Below, piece by piece: positions 24,387 to 32,870 of a stretch of DNA of 64,000 nt (position 1 is its first letter; each line of letters begins with the position of its first letter). Source of the stretch: Campylobacterota bacterium (GTDB taxonomy: Bacteria; Bdellovibrionota; Bacteriovoracia; Bacteriovoracales; Bacteriovoracaceae). The translations under genes and the position numbers were made by a program. The notes beneath the pieces are model-generated. The model did no database searches and had not been told where the DNA came from. It was given only the letters and a program-made list of their open reading frames with translations. The DNA is taken from the NCBI GenBank assembly GCA_003650125.1, contig QNFX01000005.1, positions 1-64,000 of the forward strand. Direction: 5' to 3'.

Positions 24387-25913
24387 ACTCGAAAGAATTC
24401 TCTGCATCTCACCTGCTGGCATCATATCACCTTTACTGGAAGCAAGTTCTACGCCCTTTTGTAACACTTCTTGGGCCTTAAGTTTCTCTCCCATTTCCAC
24501 ATAGCATTTCCCAAGGAGAAGGTATCCCTGTGAATACTTAGGATCAGTTTTTAAAGCGATATCCAGATATTTTTTGGCCTTCCCATACTCTTTTCTCTTA
24601 AAGCTAATATCTGCTATTCCAAAATTTGCGATAACATCTCCAGCATCTAACTCTAAAACCTGATGAAACATCTCCTCTCGCCTTAATAGATCTTGGTCTT
24701 TTTTATTTTCCTCTTTTTTCCCCAAGGCCTCAAAACTCTTTACCGTGGCCTTAGCTTTTTCCTCTTCCGCCTCTTCAATTCTTCCAAGCTTCATGAGGAA
24801 AAGAGATTTATTGGTATGTCCCATAACAGAGCCCGAATCCACCTCTATAAGACGATCCATCCACTCAATCGCCTCATGGTATTTTTCCAACCTGCCTAAA
24901 ATCACACCCAGAGATTCATAGGCATCAGAGAGAGCAGGATCGATGGCAATTGATCTCTCTAGCAGATTTAAGGCCATTTCATCATCGCCTTGTTGAAAGA
25001 TTTCCACCGCCCGATGATAGAGTTCAAGCGCTTTATCAGCTCTAGTATTTTTCTTGAAGTAGGGAATAAATATAACTTCCACTTGGATGGTAATGCCTGA
25101 AAGTGTAATTTCTAATTTTTTACCTTCTAATCTGAAGTTTCTAAAAAGTAAGGCACGTAAATAGTTCTCTCCATCTACACTCACACTGGTTTGGATGACA
25201 CCACCCTTTCTTCCCTCTACTTCAAAGACCTTTTGATAAAAATCTTCACCCAATAATTCATCTACTTTTAGAAGAACTGGAAAATAAGAGGCCCCTTTAA
25301 AGTTTTGGATCTTCGCAGCTGTCTCCTGGCCCAAAAAGCATCCCTTATTATAAGAGACTGCCAGATCATTTAAATAGGACTCATTAACTAGCGCCCCGAC
25401 TTCATCGAGATAGGGATAACCACCAAGACTGTGAATCGTTTCCAGCTCATCTTGATTTAAATCAAGAAAAGGCAAGGCCCGAACCTTATTTAAGCTTTCG
25501 CCCCAAAAAAAGTAACCAGTCTCGCCATAAAGTTCCAAGGAGAAAAACTCTCCTTTTTCCAGATTTAATTTAAGTGGGGTAAGCACAATACCTATAGGTA
25601 TTGCTAATTTTTCAATTACCACCTCATCCATAATGATAAAATTTTCCAAATCCGCTATGGTGGTCTCAGATAGATTTTTATCTATCATCAGCATTAAGCA
25701 ATCATCCATCTTTGCCAAATGAAAAAAAGAGATAACTCTACCAGTGCGATCAAGCCTAGCAGAAAGCTGAGACTCTCCAGATTTTAGAGCATCAAGATCA
25801 CTTGTCACCTGGCCCTGAAAAAATCTTTCCCGATCGGCCCCAGTTACGGTAAAAAAATCGAAGTTTTCTGTGGATACTTTTCCGCCTTCAAAGCGAATAT
25901 GATCTAGATTCAT
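24378..25913 (-). CDS. YgfZ/GcvT-type folate-binding protein fused to TPR repeats
   Basis: Residues 1-290 are a YgfZ-like domain, including the diagnostic KGCFLGQE motif at 190-197. YgfZ uses tetrahydrofolate and helps Fe-S cluster enzymes stay active. From about residue 295 to the end come at least four TPR units (for example SDAYESLGVILGRLEKYHEA and SQGYLLLGKCYVEMGEKLKA), which ordinary YgfZ proteins of about 330 residues lack. The ATG overlaps the stop of the upstream A-type Fe-S carrier (ATGA), so the two are translationally coupled and the Fe-S role is supported by context. The function of the TPR part is unknown. Confidence 0.85.
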   Translation of the reverse strand: MNLDHIRFEGGKVSTENFDFFTVTGADRERFFQGQVTSDLDALKSGESQLSARLDRTGRVISFFHLAKMDDCLMLMIDKNLSETTIADLENFIIMDEVVIEKLAIPIGIVLTPLKLNLEKGEFFSLELYGETGYFFWGESLNKVRALPFLDLNQDELETIHSLGGYPYLDEVGALVNESYLNDLAVSYNKGCFLGQETAAKIQNFKGASYFPVLLKVDELLGEDFYQKVFEVEGRKGGVIQTSVSVDGENYLRALLFRNFRLEGKKLEITLSGITIQVEVIFIPYFKKNTRADKALELYHRAVEIFQQGDDEMALNLLERSIAIDPALSDAYESLGVILGRLEKYHEAIEWMDRLIEVDSGSVMGHTNKSLFLMKLGRIEEAEEEKAKATVKSFEALGKKEENKKDQDLLRREEMFHQVLELDAGDVIANFGIADISFKRKEYGKAKKYLDIALKTDPKYSQGYLLLGKCYVEMGEKLKAQEVLQKGVELASSKGDMMPAGEMQRILSSLL

Positions 25914-26251
25914 ACAGAGAAGGAATCACCACAACCACAAGTGTTGGTGGCATTAGGGTTGATAAATATAAAACCCTTACCATTTAGACCATCTTTAAAA
26001 TCAAGCGTTACGCCTTTTAAATAGATCGATGATTTCGGATCGATAAGAATTGAAATCTCTCCGTATAAAAAAATATTGTCTTTTTCTTTTTTTTTATCAA
26101 ATTTGATATCATAGGAAAGACCCGAACAACCTCCACCCATGACTCCTACGCGGAGTCCGGTCTCTTCAGAGGTTTCCTCATTTTCAAAAATTTTTCCTAT
26201 TTGGCCTAGGGCCTTTTCTGTAATTTCAATAATTTTCACGTTCTCACTCAC
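25910..26251 (-). CDS. erpA: A-type iron-sulfur cluster carrier (IscA/ErpA family)
   Basis: Receives and delivers Fe-S clusters in the cytoplasm. The three cluster cysteines are present: GGGCSGLSYDI in the middle and TCGCGDSF at the C-terminus. The 113-residue length is typical. I cannot separate ErpA from IscA or SufA on sequence alone, so the symbol is tentative. The start is GTG at 26251. Downstream overlap with the YgfZ-TPR gene suggests a two-gene Fe-S module. Confidence 0.85.
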   Translation of the reverse strand: MSENVKIIEITEKALGQIGKIFENEETSEETGLRVGVMGGGCSGLSYDIKFDKKKEKDNIFLYGEISILIDPKSSIYLKGVTLDFKDGLNGKGFIFINPNATNTCGCGDSFSV

Positions 26252-26300
26252 CTTAAGGTTTCCTTTTGCTGTATATCACATTATTTTATCTTATCAATTA

Positions 26301-26696
26301 TTATGCGGCCTTACGGTGATCTTTCTTATTTTCAATGAGTTCAAAACAGGTTTTGGCCAATTCTCTCTTGGCCGAATTTATATCTAAATAGATATCTGAA
26401 ATATTAAGCCATTCAGAAGGAACTTCATTTTTTCCCCGCTGACCTACTAAGATTACGGGGAATTTTTTACTGTGAGTTTTTAAAAAATTTAGGACATCGG
26501 TCTGTTTTGCAAAGTCTCCCTGATAGATCAGCGCATCTATGTTGATTACGCTTAAATTATCTATTCCCTCTTCTGGCGTTTTTGCCAAAAACACGGAGAC
26601 TCCATCATCAGCTAGATGGTCTCTTATCTCCCTAAATTCCTTGTCTTCCTCATCCATCATAAAGAGAACTTTTGGTGTATAAATATGAGAAACCAT
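26301..26696 (-). CDS. Receiver-like protein without a phosphoacceptor aspartate
   Basis: A 131-residue soluble protein whose strand/helix alternation resembles a response-regulator receiver domain: TPKVLFMMDEEDKEFREI, then VSVFLAKTPEEGIDNL, IDALIYQGDF and FPVILVGQRG. Where the phosphorylated Asp is expected (after I-D-A-L-I) the residue is Tyr or Gln, so ordinary phosphorylation looks impossible. The ATG at 26696 has AAGGGG upstream, and a near-consensus promoter lies just ahead. There is a 49-base spacer to the Fe-S genes. The receiver assignment is moderate. Confidence 0.6.
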   Translation of the reverse strand: MVSHIYTPKVLFMMDEEDKEFREIRDHLADDGVSVFLAKTPEEGIDNLSVINIDALIYQGDFAKQTDVLNFLKTHSKKFPVILVGQRGKNEVPSEWLNISDIYLDINSAKRELAKTCFELIENKKDHRKAA

Positions 26697-26718
26697 AACC
26701 ACCCCTTGTATAATTATC

Positions 26719-26747
26719 ATTATAGTACGAGCCGAGACACGTCGCAA
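26719..26747 (-). promoter_or_regulatory. Near-consensus sigma-70 promoter for the receiver-like gene
   Basis: Reading the minus strand, TTGCGA (26742-26747) and a perfect TATAAT (26719-26724) are separated by 17 bases. The transcript would start about 16 bases before the ATG at 26696. It may also drive the downstream erpA-like and ygfZ-TPR genes. Confidence 0.65.
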
Positions 26748-26812
26748 AATAATTGCTAAATAAGATTTATTTAAAAAAATAAATATAGTGTGATTTAAAT
26801 AGCTTATCTATA

Positions 26813-26841
26813 TTGCTTGGCATGATTTAGAGGACTAAAAT
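26813..26841 (+). promoter_or_regulatory. Candidate sigma-70 promoter for the ferredoxin gene
   Basis: TTGCTT at 26813-26818 and TAAAAT at 26836-26841 have a 17-base spacer. It lies about 60 bases before the ferredoxin ATG at 26904, in the 207-base divergent region that otherwise shows no gene. Confidence 0.45.
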
Positions 26842-26903
26842 ATAGAGAAAAGATGCTTATAGTGATATAAGATGCGTAAATAATTTTTATTTCAGGTAAT
26901 CCT

Positions 26904-27323
26904 ATGGCAGATGAAAATGTTATTATGGCAAACCCTTTTCACACGGCAAAACTAAAGCCTAAGAGAAAAGGCAAAAAACCACCCAAGCTTTTAGCAGTAG
27001 TCCATCAAAGTGGCTGTACTGGTTGTGAAGTGTGTATTGCCGGCTGCCCAGTTGACTCCATCGAACTTGTTCCAGGACCTAATCCAAGTAACCCTGGTTT
27101 TCAACAGACAGTAGAGATTGATCTTGAAAGATGTATTGGTTGCCAAAATTGCTCACAGGACTGTCCCTGGGAAACGATCACTATGTATGAACATGGTGAT
27201 GCCTTTACCGCATGGGGTGGTGAAACTCTTTTTTCCACTCTTTATATTACAGAAAAGAAGTTAGATAATTTAAATGAAGAATACGGAGTTAAAGAGGCCG
27301 AAGCTGTCGAGACTGAAGCTTAA
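26904..27323 (+). CDS. Ferredoxin with two 4Fe-4S clusters
   Basis: A small electron carrier. Two cluster-binding motifs are clear: GCTGCEVCIAGCP near residue 37 and RCIGCQNCSQDCP near 75. The spacing is that of bacterial 2[4Fe-4S] ferredoxins. The protein has a basic N-terminal extension (residues 15-28) and a polar, acidic tail, totalling 139 residues. No redox partner gene is adjacent. The last 35 bases overlap the 3' end of the convergent lgt gene. Confidence 0.9.
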   Translation: MADENVIMANPFHTAKLKPKRKGKKPPKLLAVVHQSGCTGCEVCIAGCPVDSIELVPGPNPSNPGFQQTVEIDLERCIGCQNCSQDCPWETITMYEHGDAFTAWGGETLFSTLYITEKKLDNLNEEYGVKEAEAVETEA

Positions 27324-27993
27324 TAACAAGCCCTGTAATAATCAAAACAAGTGAGACGATTTGTGAATAAGATAACCCTACGCTGGTTATCCCTCTAATC
27401 TCATCTCCCCTTAAAAACTCTAAGAAAAAACGAAGTACTCCATACCCTATGAAATAAAAGATAAACAGATTATTTTTTCTACTTTTCCACAAAAAAATTC
27501 CCAGAAGAAATAAAGCAAAGGATTCATAGATCTGCACTGGATGACGAAACTTATTATGCAGGTGTATGGCCCAAGGAACTTCTGATTCTAAACCATAACA
27601 ACAGCCCGCAAGCAGACAACCTAAGCGACCGATCGCTTGTGAAAAGCAGATAGGAATAGAGAGAACATCCATATCTTTTAAATTAAGTGCTGGGTGATAT
27701 AAACAAAAAGGGATTAAAAAAAATAACCCACCAATAATTCCGCCATAAAAGACAAACCCTCCGCCAAGCCAAAAGCTAGTTTGATCGATTAGAGCTGGTT
27801 GGCCAATTAAGAAGAAAAGCTTGGCACCAAGCCAAGCACTTAAGAAACTACCCCAAAAAAGTATCTGGAAGTTCTTTTCCGATATTTTTAAAAGCGATTT
27901 GCTTAGATGAAAACCTACTCCCCAACTCATCCCCATAAAAAGCGGATAGCTGTAGATATGCAGGTCGCCTAAGCTATAAAGGATTGGCAGCAT
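27289..27993 (-). CDS. lgt: Prolipoprotein diacylglyceryl transferase
   Basis: Adds diacylglycerol to the lipobox cysteine of prelipoproteins in the inner membrane, the first step of lipoprotein maturation. It is a multi-pass protein with the IGRLGCLLAGCCYGLESEVP block, the variant of the Lgt signature common outside enterobacteria, and HPVQIYES further on. The N-terminal region has the LYSYPLFMG-like segment typical of Lgt. At 234 residues it is shorter than the 260-290 norm. The start overlaps the lspA stop by 20 bases. The many lipobox proteins in the window are its expected substrates. Confidence 0.88.
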   Translation of the reverse strand: MLPILYSLGDLHIYSYPLFMGMSWGVGFHLSKSLLKISEKNFQILFWGSFLSAWLGAKLFFLIGQPALIDQTSFWLGGGFVFYGGIIGGLFFLIPFCLYHPALNLKDMDVLSIPICFSQAIGRLGCLLAGCCYGLESEVPWAIHLHNKFRHPVQIYESFALFLLGIFLWKSRKNNLFIFYFIGYGVLRFFLEFLRGDEIRGITSVGLSYSQIVSLVLIITGLVIKLQSRQLRPL

Positions 27994-28480
27994 CTTCTTT
28001 TTTCTTTTGTATGGCCTCGATAATAAAATCGAGGAGTAAAAGTGCGGCCCCTACAGTGATACTACTATCGGCCACATTAAAGGCAGGGAAATGATGATAT
28101 TTATAGTAAAAATCTAAAAAATCTACTACATACCCCATGGCAAATCGATCCATCAAATTGCCGATGGCACCGGCCAGAATCAAGGTATAGGAAAGTCCTA
28201 ACATCAATCGATCATTTCTAGTTTTCCAAATTAAAACCATTAAATAAAAACAAACTAAAACAGGTAGTGCCAAAAAGAGAATTTTTCTCCAGTGATCAGC
28301 AGCACCAGCTCCCATGCCAAAGGCAGCACCAGTATTTCTTATATAAGTAATATTAAAAAAACCTTTAATCACTGTTGTGGACTCACTAAGCGCATAATTC
28401 TGTTCAATCGCTACTTTGGTGAATTGATCTAATAGAATTAGACCCGCTATTAGGAGACAAAATATCCAAATTCTTTTCAT
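27974..28480 (-). CDS. lspA: Lipoprotein signal peptidase (signal peptidase II)
   Basis: An inner-membrane aspartyl protease that removes the signal peptide of diacylated prolipoproteins. It has four membrane segments. The conserved blocks are YIRNTGAAFG, GNLMDRFAMGYVVDFLDFYY with the first catalytic Asp, and FNVADSSITVG with the second. Length is 168 residues, as expected. The ATG overlaps the stop of the upstream NtrC-type regulator by one base, so lspA and lgt appear to be co-transcribed with a two-component system. Confidence 0.95.
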   Translation of the reverse strand: MKRIWIFCLLIAGLILLDQFTKVAIEQNYALSESTTVIKGFFNITYIRNTGAAFGMGAGAADHWRKILFLALPVLVCFYLMVLIWKTRNDRLMLGLSYTLILAGAIGNLMDRFAMGYVVDFLDFYYKYHHFPAFNVADSSITVGAALLLLDFIIEAIQKKKEDAANPL

Positions 28481-29973
28481 TAATAATAATCCTTGGGACT
28501 AATTCCATGTTTTTCTATTTTACGGAGGAGGGTTTTTTTCGGAATATTTGCCTTAAGAGCAGTTTGATTAATCTTGCCTCTATTTAAAACGAGCGCCTGG
28601 ATAATAAATTCTTTTTCAAATAAATTCTTGGCCTCCTGAAAGTCAAGTCTGGATTCGCCCTCCCTATCATGGGCAGCAAAAGTGAAGCTATAGCCCTCAC
28701 TACTTCTAGTAATTTCCTCGTCAAGCACTGATTGTTGTATTTCGTTAAAATCAATCTCAACATCATCTTCTTTAATTTTTTCTTCCGGCCCTTTTTTCGC
28801 TCCTTTTTTTACCGTATCAGGAAGAGCAGGCAAGCTGATACAATCTGAAGTCTCAATAATAAAAGCATGCTCGATTACATTTCTAAGTTCACGAATATTT
28901 CCTGGCCAAGAATAATTTTTCAAAGTTTCCATAGCTTCAGGAATTAGTCCTGTAATCTCTAAATTATGAACATGGTTAAAATATTTTATATAATAGCTTA
29001 CCAGATGAGGAATATCAGAAATTCTATCCCTTAGTGGTGGAAGGAAAACAGGAAGAACATTTAATCTATAAAAAAGATCTTCTCTAAAGCTACCCTCTTT
29101 AATCATATTTTCAAACGACTTGTGAGAGGCAGCAATAATCCTAACATCTACTTTTACATCCCGGTTAGCGCCAACTGGTGTAAAATTTTGTTCTTGCAGT
29201 ACTCTCAAAAGTTTTACCTGCATTCCAGGACTAATATCTCCAATCTCATCGAGAAATAAGGTTCCTCCATTTGCATATTGAAATTTACCAAGTTTTCTCT
29301 CGGAAGCACCCGTAAAGGCCCCTTTTTCATGTCCGAAAAGTTCACTCTCAATAAGAGTGTCCGGAATAGCAGCGAGATTTATAGTGACAAATTTTTCATC
29401 TTTTCTCGGCCCATTGTAATGAATGGCACGGGCAACAAGTTCTTTACCGGTTCCCGATTCTCCTCTGATAAGCACCGGAGTTGGAACCTTGGCGAGTTTG
29501 GAAATTATATTAAAAACTTTTATCATAACATCAGATTCACCGACGAATTTATCACCATCATCTTTTCCAAGCGATAGACTTGGAGCTGAGAAGGCCGATG
29601 TTTCAACTAGTGATCTTGCTTTTAAGGCCCTTTTTATAAGAGCGACAAGATTTTCTGAACTGATGGGTTTTTCAAGATAGTTATAGGCACCTTCTTTAAC
29701 CGCTTTTACCGCATCAGAAACATTTGAATAGGCGGTGAGGATTAAAACGGTAATCGATGGGTCATGTTTTTTAATTTCTGTAAGTGCTGTAATCCCATCC
29801 ATTTCTGGCATGTTCACATCCATCACTACAAGATCATATTTTTCTTGGTAGACTTTCCCTAAGGCCTCTTTACCATTGTCAGCAACATCTACGTTGAAGT
29901 GGTGAAACTCCAAGGCCTGCCGGATATTTTCCTGCAACACTTTATCATCATCAACCACCAATACCTTATGCAT
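28480..29973 (-). CDS. NtrC-family sigma-54-dependent response regulator
   Basis: The order is receiver (phosphoacceptor D52 in VVMDVNMPEMDG), AAA+ domain (Walker A GESGTGKE at 171-178; GAFTGA at 218-223, which contacts sigma-54; Walker B FLDEIGD), a linker with acidic stretches, and a Fis-type helix-turn-helix at the end (INQTALKANIPKKTLLRKIE). The protein should activate sigma-54 promoters when phosphorylated. It has 497 residues. It follows the CHASE2 kinase by 8 bases and precedes lspA, so the kinase is its probable partner. I found no convincing -24/-12 promoter nearby. Its targets are unknown. Confidence 0.93.
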   Translation of the reverse strand: MHKVLVVDDDKVLQENIRQALEFHHFNVDVADNGKEALGKVYQEKYDLVVMDVNMPEMDGITALTEIKKHDPSITVLILTAYSNVSDAVKAVKEGAYNYLEKPISSENLVALIKRALKARSLVETSAFSAPSLSLGKDDGDKFVGESDVMIKVFNIISKLAKVPTPVLIRGESGTGKELVARAIHYNGPRKDEKFVTINLAAIPDTLIESELFGHEKGAFTGASERKLGKFQYANGGTLFLDEIGDISPGMQVKLLRVLQEQNFTPVGANRDVKVDVRIIAASHKSFENMIKEGSFREDLFYRLNVLPVFLPPLRDRISDIPHLVSYYIKYFNHVHNLEITGLIPEAMETLKNYSWPGNIRELRNVIEHAFIIETSDCISLPALPDTVKKGAKKGPEEKIKEDDVEIDFNEIQQSVLDEEITRSSEGYSFTFAAHDREGESRLDFQEAKNLFEKEFIIQALVLNRGKINQTALKANIPKKTLLRKIEKHGISPKDYY

Positions 29974-29981
29974 AAAATCTC

Positions 29982-31859
29982 CTAAGCATTAACTAGCTTT
30001 ATTACAAATTGGGTTCCCTTCCCTAAAGTTGATTCTACAGAAATTGAACCTCCATGTAATTCCACAAAATATTTTACCAAGTAAAGGCCTAGTCCTGTTC
30101 CCTTAATCCTGTGGCTCGCGTTATTTTTAACCCTATAAAACTTATCAAAAACATGGCCCAGATCTTCAGCGGCAATCCCCACACCATGATCTGCTATTTC
30201 TATATAAACGTAGTTAGGATCATCCCAGGTTTTAATTTTTATCTCAGGCCCTTCGGCTGAATATTTTATGGCATTTTCCACTAAATTGTGGATAACCCTC
30301 TTAATTAATAGGCCATCTATCTGTATGGGATATAAAGGGCCAAGCTCTAAGTTAAAATTGACATGCTTATAGGAAGATTCTTTTTCAATTTCTTCAAGAC
30401 TCGTCTCAATAATTTGCGTGACATCAATAGAAGTTTTATTAAGTACTAATTTTCGCGATTCAATCTTGGTCAAATCTAAAATAGAAGAAATAAAATTATT
30501 TAATTCAGAAGTTGAAGTAATGATGGAATCAAGGTTTTTATCAAAATTGGGATCCTGAGGACCTCGTTGCAACATATTTTCTGCAATACCCGTGATCTTG
30601 GCCATAGGGGTTTTAAGATCATGGCTCATTAAAGAGATAAAATTTTGTTTAAGGCCTTCCACCTTCTTGAGTAGTTTCGCCTCTTCTTCAATAGCAAAGC
30701 GTTGCTGGTATTCACCAATCGCTCTAAAGGGTATCCAAATATAGTAAACGATAAAAACAGAGAGGATTAGATGAATGGTATAGAGCCAATATCCAAAAAT
30801 TATAAAGATTAAGTAAGATAGCAGCACCAAGACCATCATAATCGAGATAATTATAAATAGCCCCGTGGTCGGCCTTAGTCTTGAAATCCCAAAAGATAAA
30901 AAGACCGCCATCAGGATTGAAAGGATGGTTGATATCTGACGAGGAACTTTAAAAACAGTTTTATTTTGCAGTAGCGATTGAATCCTCTCTGCATGAATGT
31001 TCATCCGTGTCGATTCAAAAGATTCTCGATTAAAAGGAGTCATCACAAAATTATTTCGATTAGACAAATAGGTAGGCCCTATTAAAACTATCTTATCTTT
31101 AAAAAGTCCTTCCGGATAATCCCCAACCACTACCTGGTGAAAAGGAATACTTTTAATCTGACTCTTACCTTCTACCGGGGAGGTATAGTATCTAAAGAGG
31201 GCATAGGTGGTATCATCTTCTCTAACATAGAAGGAACCTTGAATATTTTTTATTTCCAAGGGGCCTTTCCCTTCAAAAAAACGATATTTATTGGCCGTCC
31301 ATAGAAAAATGGAGGGCTCTCCATGATGAATCAGAGGAACTGATCTAATAATCTCATCTTTAGAAAAATTTGAAGGTGACTGTTTTGGCCTGGCGATGGA
31401 GTGGCCAAAACTTTGCAGATCTACCGGGGGTAGATATTCCCCCCATTCATCTTCGTCAGTGGCGAAACGAAAAACACCATCATTTTTAGTAAATTTTTTA
31501 ATCTCAGATCTAAGTCTAATGAGATTCTTTTGTTCCTGAACTGATTCCGGATCCAATAAATTAACAAAATAATTAATGATCTTAGGCCTATCTTTGCTGA
31601 GTCTTTTAAAGAGTCGTATATGACTGGCATAAGTATAGGGATACTTTTCACCTAGGAACTGATCACTTTCTTCATCTATAGTAACAATGACAATATTATC
31701 TTCAAATTTGCTGCCAATATCTAATTTGATTTTAAAATCATAGAACATGGCCTCAAGAGAAATAAAAGAATATTGAACTAAAATAATAATAAAAAAAATC
31801 GTAAAGAAAAGCGGGACAATGCCAAAGAAATTATTTGATTTGAAGATCTTTTTTAACAT
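29982..31859 (-). CDS. CHASE2-domain membrane sensor histidine kinase
   Basis: A sensor kinase of 625 residues. One N-terminal membrane segment (14-35) is followed by an extracytoplasmic CHASE2 domain (about 40-300, with IVIVTIDEESD at 57), then two or three membrane helices (310-378), a short coiled coil, and the kinase core. H413 in SLMSHDLKTP is the phosphorylation site. The ATPase part has NLVENAIKYSAEG, DHGVGIA and GTGLGLYLVK. CHASE2 senses unknown extracytoplasmic signals. It lies 1 base after the dead M48-like gene and 8 bases before the NtrC-type regulator. Confidence 0.93.
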   Translation of the reverse strand: MLKKIFKSNNFFGIVPLFFTIFFIIILVQYSFISLEAMFYDFKIKLDIGSKFEDNIVIVTIDEESDQFLGEKYPYTYASHIRLFKRLSKDRPKIINYFVNLLDPESVQEQKNLIRLRSEIKKFTKNDGVFRFATDEDEWGEYLPPVDLQSFGHSIARPKQSPSNFSKDEIIRSVPLIHHGEPSIFLWTANKYRFFEGKGPLEIKNIQGSFYVREDDTTYALFRYYTSPVEGKSQIKSIPFHQVVVGDYPEGLFKDKIVLIGPTYLSNRNNFVMTPFNRESFESTRMNIHAERIQSLLQNKTVFKVPRQISTILSILMAVFLSFGISRLRPTTGLFIIISIMMVLVLLSYLIFIIFGYWLYTIHLILSVFIVYYIWIPFRAIGEYQQRFAIEEEAKLLKKVEGLKQNFISLMSHDLKTPMAKITGIAENMLQRGPQDPNFDKNLDSIITSTSELNNFISSILDLTKIESRKLVLNKTSIDVTQIIETSLEEIEKESSYKHVNFNLELGPLYPIQIDGLLIKRVIHNLVENAIKYSAEGPEIKIKTWDDPNYVYIEIADHGVGIAAEDLGHVFDKFYRVKNNASHRIKGTGLGLYLVKYFVELHGGSISVESTLGKGTQFVIKLVNA

Positions 31860-31860
31860 T

Positions 31861-32736
31861 CTAACTTTCTTTTACCAGTGTTTTATATCTCGCACTTGGG
31901 CCATATTCGAAGTCGAAAAAATTCTGGAATAATTCCTCCTCTTGATGATCGGCCAAGGCCAAATTTTGAAAAAAACAAGATAACAAGTTATCCCGGTTAA
32001 AACTCTCTACCTGTCCAATTTTAAAAATAGCAGAGGCAAAAGGGGCCCGAAGACCTGATTCCTGTAAAAATTTGTGGTCCTCTTCCCTTAGATTTTTCTC
32101 TCTTCGAAAAAGAAAAACTTTGGCCAAATAGAATGGTGATAAAAAGAAAAAACGCAGGGTAGAGAAAAGACCCTTAGAGGAATTTTCTTTTCCAAAAAAA
32201 AGAATGGGCAAAAATATAATGATTAACAAAAAATTAGCAAGGCTTCGAAATATCGCCTCTCCAGATTTAACTCTAAAAAGAGCATAATAAACTAAGACCT
32301 GAAGCTCTCCATGAGAGAGCATTTGCAGCAGTCCTTCTCCAATTATTATTTTCGGCCGAGAAAAAATGTTGTCCAGCACATAAATATTACCTGAAAACCT
32401 GGAGGAAGAGTAAATCCCCACATCTTCTAGGCCAAGTCTAAAAGAGAGATTTTTTACATAATCCATCATCTTTTCTTTCTCCCCTAACCGACGTGGATTA
32501 GTGAAAAAGATCATCAGCTTATCGCTTAGCAAGACCACTAAAAACAGGCATATAAGACCCATTCCCAGACCTATAACCTCACCCTGGAGGGGCCAAACAA
32601 ACATTCCTAGGACGGCAAATGGTACAAACCACAAGAGAATCAAAGAAATAAAGACCAAAGCTCGCAAAAAATCCTCCACCGTATTAATGCATTCTATCAA
32701 TGGCTTTATTACAAAACCGACATTAATTATAGACAA
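31861..32736 (-). CDS. HtpX/M48-like membrane protein with destroyed zinc site
   Basis: The layout matches M48 membrane peptidases of the HtpX type: two N-terminal membrane helices (26-46, 52-70), a region around residues 85-140 with GIYSSSRFSGNIYVLDN and a KIIIGEGLLQMLSHGELQ stretch, then another hydrophobic segment (162-182). Where HELxH should follow the GEL strand, the sequence is YALFR (151-155). Both zinc histidines and the catalytic Glu are replaced, so it cannot be a standard M48 enzyme. It is first in an operon with a CHASE2 kinase, an NtrC-type regulator, lspA and lgt. The role is unknown; a binding or sensing partner is an inference. Confidence 0.65.
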   Translation of the reverse strand: MSIINVGFVIKPLIECINTVEDFLRALVFISLILLWFVPFAVLGMFVWPLQGEVIGLGMGLICLFLVVLLSDKLMIFFTNPRRLGEKEKMMDYVKNLSFRLGLEDVGIYSSSRFSGNIYVLDNIFSRPKIIIGEGLLQMLSHGELQVLVYYALFRVKSGEAIFRSLANFLLIIIFLPILFFGKENSSKGLFSTLRFFFLSPFYLAKVFLFRREKNLREEDHKFLQESGLRAPFASAIFKIGQVESFNRDNLLSCFFQNLALADHQEEELFQNFFDFEYGPSARYKTLVKES

Positions 32737-32870
32737 TTAGGCGGAAAAACGCTATAACGCATCAATAAGAATAGTGTATAGACCTTTTTTCTATGACGCC
32801 ACAAGTATTTGAATTTATACATCTTTTAGGCGAGAAAATGATAGAAAAAGATTTTTTATAGGAATCAAAT

